64,000 nt of DNA from Dryococelus australis. Lineage: Eukaryota > Arthropoda > Insecta > Phasmatodea > Phasmatidae. A program made the translations under genes and the position numbers. Positions 60,907 to 64,000 of the stretch are shown piece after piece; the stretch's first letter is position 1, and each line of letters starts with the position of its first letter. The stretch spans positions 230,123,984 through 230,187,983 of the forward strand of contig CM057009.1 in assembly GCA_029891345.1 (NCBI GenBank), in the 5' to 3' direction. The notes under the pieces were generated by a model that did not search any database, was not told the DNA's origin, and worked only from the letters and a program-made list of their open reading frames with translations.

Positions 60907-63900
60907 ACTCGCTGTCATGGGATAATGCCTAATATTATGGATTTGGTAAATATAACTTATATGGAATGTAAATTATATAAAATATTGCTAAAAAAAAATA
61001 CATAGGGTAAACTTGTACCTCTAAAATTTTGTCATCGTTGGGGTGTTGCCTGGTTTTATAATTTTACAATTATATCGTTTGTGGTACGGAAATTACAGTC
61101 AACTATCCTTAAATGTGCGCTTAGGTCTGGCGAGCGTGTAAGCTAATGCTGGTATTCGGTACCACATCATGACACTTGGTTGACATATCTCAAAAGGAAT
61201 GGTAGAGCATGAGACTCGGCACCCACCAGGACAGTAAGTGAAACGGTCCAACACCCTGGCATCGGATTGACAGAGCAGGAGATTAGGATCCGAGATGGCC
61301 ACCGTGGGGTTAAGGAAAATGAAAAATTTTTTTTTGGGGGGGAAAAAACGAGAAATTTTTTTTGGGGGAAACAAAAAAAAAAAAATGTTAATTTTTCCCT
61401 CATGGCTTCAAAAAGATGGGGTCGCCTAGTCCCCTTGTGCGCACTTCAACCCCCTCTTAGATTGCCCATTTGTTTACTACTTTAAGTCATTATATCGTTC
61501 ATGGCTTTACTTGAAGAAATGCATAAAATTCAGTATTTTTTATAGTTGCTACAGAGAAATATAATTATATACAGCTTTTTGTCCTTTCCCCCATTACTTT
61601 CCTGATGATAAATCGGTGCAACAATTTCTGAGAAATGCTATTTAAGCATTAATTGAGGTAGTGCTTGTCTTCCAAAATTGCTACCAATAAGACTTACAAA
61701 TGGTACCGGAAAACTTCTGGCACACAGCCCCCTCTTACTCCCGACTATGGTCGGCACCGTCCGGTCTCTAGCTAAGTGGCAAGCGTATCCCAGCAGTATT
61801 TGCATGGACATAAAAAAACACCCCCGTATTTTCTATTGAGTAACGGTAAATGAAAAACCAGAACAGAGATTTAAACTGGGCCCAACATGTAGCAGGCCTT
61901 GTGAAAATTTTGTGGGAGTTTTCTTTTACCTTTTCGTGTATTCTTCGATATTATAAATTCTTTTCTTTTAAAATTGTGGTCCAAATTTTTCTGTTCAAAT
62001 ATTAAATGACGAATTAAAATCACATTAGATAAAAGAAAAACAACTTGAAGATAGAATATTTATTGGGTTGAGGCATCAAAAATTACTTTTTTACATTTTC
62101 CACATTGTCATCACTTTTTGCACCATTAAAATGGGGGTGAGTAAAGGATACAAATATTTGATGTAAAGGTTTATGGCATAGCGTAATAAATATCTCAATA
62201 GGAATCGATTACTCAAAACTAAATTTGATCACAAAATTTGATTCATTGAGGGGCTTGGGGACAGCTCAATGATAAGCCAACTTGAACACATTTTACAGGA
62301 TAGCATTTTTACTTTTAAAAAAATCCAAAAATCATGGAAATAGAAAACACAAATGCGTGCCAAAGCTATCATCTATCTAGCCAATGCCGAATTTAATTTT
62401 GTTATATATATATATATGTTGGAATTATATTTTTGATGAATACGATTCTTGAATTGTGAATCTTGCCGAAATCATCAGTCACAATACGTAACAGTGAATA
62501 AATTAATTCAAATTAACGAATAATAAATTGTAAACATTTTTAATTATAATAATGTTATATTAAGTGATAATGGAATATATAGTACAGTCACTGCTAGTCA
62601 ATAACACAGAATAGAACTGAGAAAAGGATAATGATATATTTTTATTTTAAAAAGTTTTTTATTCCAAAGAAAGTGCGATGTAATGAAGGTTAAACTAAAC
62701 TTCAGATGTTTAAAAAACCATATTCATAACTTTGCCCTCAGTTTTTTTTGCATTTAACTTAGCGCAAATATAGACAAGCGAATACCAACCAACATGAGAG
62801 TGAATTATTGGTAAATGTAGACAATTAATTAATAAAATAATTTAAATTGTAATTTAGAAATTATATCCAATTAAAAGCTGCTTTTGTTCCCCTTAAATTA
62901 AGTTGTTATATCCACTGACAGTATTCTAGTTGACGATTGACTGCCCCCTGTGGTGCAGTAGGTTGAGTGTTGAGTGTGAGTGGTTCTGGTTTCGAAAACC
63001 CAGGTAGAGCAAGGGTGTGATTTATTCTTGTCCGTAGGAGTCAACCTGTCTTGGGAAATGTCATTCCCATATAGAACAAAAAGAAAAAAATTGTCACAGA
63101 AATTAATCATTTTTGCGTAAAACTGGGAAAAGTGTGTACATTTTTTGGTACTTTTACAAGTAAAACATTGAAACTATTAACCACAAGAAACTTCATTTTT
63201 TTGTAAAGAATTTAAATTTAAACCCACTAAGATGGCTTGCAATATATAGATATTTTTTCATTTCAGTCAAATTGTAATTCAGCACTTTGTAAAGTGAGAA
63301 TCTAAATTTAAAATTTAACATACTTTCAAACATAAATTTATTTTTACCCAAAATTTTAACAAAAGATTATATTTTTTATCATATTTAAAAAAAATACGTT
63401 AAAATTAGAAATCGAACTAACAACTTTTTTTAGTAAATACCCCTGGCCCTTAACTTTAACAACAACATAACTGATTTACTTATTACTATGATGATATTTA
63501 GTTTATAAACTTTTTGTCTAACAGTTTGGCAGGCACATAATTTTTTTAATTGATAATGTTTTATTTTTAAGCCTTTCAGATAGAACTACACATTTTACAT
63601 TTTTGTTTCATAATCAGGCCAAAATTTTTTTCTTATGAAAATTGCATTTCGAATAACATTAACTGGCATGAAAATTTTAGACAAATGTTTATTTTGGGTT
63701 TTTAAGTATTCAAAAAATCTATATCTTAAATGCTACACAATTTTTTTTATTTGGGATTCACCATCTGCGAAGCCGCATTATTTGAAAAACATGTGTAAAG
63801 TGGCACTAATTTTTCACATGAATCGGAATTCAGAAACAATCATAAACCAACAAGATAATTAACACCTTTTTTTAGACACTCTAAATGTTTACTGTGTTTT

Positions 63901-64000
63901 TGTGAGTATTAAATTTGAACCCAAAGGGGTATGTAGACAACAATTTCACAAATCTACTGTTTGTACAGCAAGAATTTTTACACACAGATTTAAAAATTTG
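60902..64000 (+). repeat. Segmental repeat block B, copy 2
   Basis: Collinear with 33,983-37,100, including the last array-B units, the GTGCGCTTAGGTCTGGCGAG word and the tRNA-type SINE head at 62,947. It runs off the window end. Long A, T and G runs are more frequent here than in copy 1 (for example 61,328-61,384), which may reflect sequence quality. Confidence 0.88.
62947..63060 (+). mobile_element. tRNA-type SINE head in block B, copy 2
   Basis: CTGTGGTGCAGTAGGTTGAG (A-box-like) and GGTTTCGAAAACCCAGG (decayed B box at about 62,986-63,001), followed by the same GAGTCAACCTGTCTTGGG tail as copy 1 at 36,100. Confidence 0.6.

Overview
The window looks like repeat-dense, AT-rich nuclear DNA from an animal, most likely an insect. 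Four observations point that way: degenerate Tc1/IS630-type transposases, a decayed Ty3/Gypsy LTR element, several tRNA-headed SINE-like repeats (two of them of a type common in insect intergenic DNA), and no bacterial-style gene packing. I cannot name the species. I found no intact host protein-coding gene, rRNA or functional tRNA. Almost all open frames here are chance frames, frames inside tandem repeats, or pieces of dead transposons.

Layout. 0-5 kb: mostly unassigned DNA with two small minisatellites (1.74-2.26 kb) and a pyrimidine-rich island (4.37-4.82 kb). 5.27-9.61 kb: the first copy of a long composite repeat. It is built from degenerate ~100-bp units, a ~118-bp tandem array, a CAAGATGG-rich patch and a T-rich tail. 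An inverted partial copy lies at 11.87-13.56 kb, and two head-to-tail copies at 38.64-46.17 kb. 14.8-22.7 kb: SINE-like elements, an IS630/Tc1-type transposase pseudogene (18.82-19.65 kb) and a Tc1 element with recognisable terminal inverted repeats (21,213-22,676). 23.05-37.1 kb: a long block holding a ~330-bp satellite, a tRNA-Asn-like relic, a 33-bp minisatellite, a 999-bp inverted-repeat element, SINEs, a second Tc1-like pseudogene and a ~2.9-kb array of ~119-bp units. Its two ends, without the 7.2 kb between them, are repeated at 57.36-64.0 kb.

46.8-51.5 kb: a Gypsy-type LTR relic with reverse transcriptase, RNase H and integrase pieces; gag and protease are not seen. 51.55-56.6 kb: a very large inverted repeat with arms of ~2.3 kb. 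Its centre contains the only assembly gap (100 N) and ~416 bp of non-palindromic sequence.

There is no gene system or operon to describe. The interest lies in the genome structure: layered repeats, a probable 7.2-kb microhomology deletion between two segmental copies, and the giant foldback at the gap. Boundaries of repeat blocks are by eye and are good to roughly 10-50 bp unless a terminal repeat fixes them.
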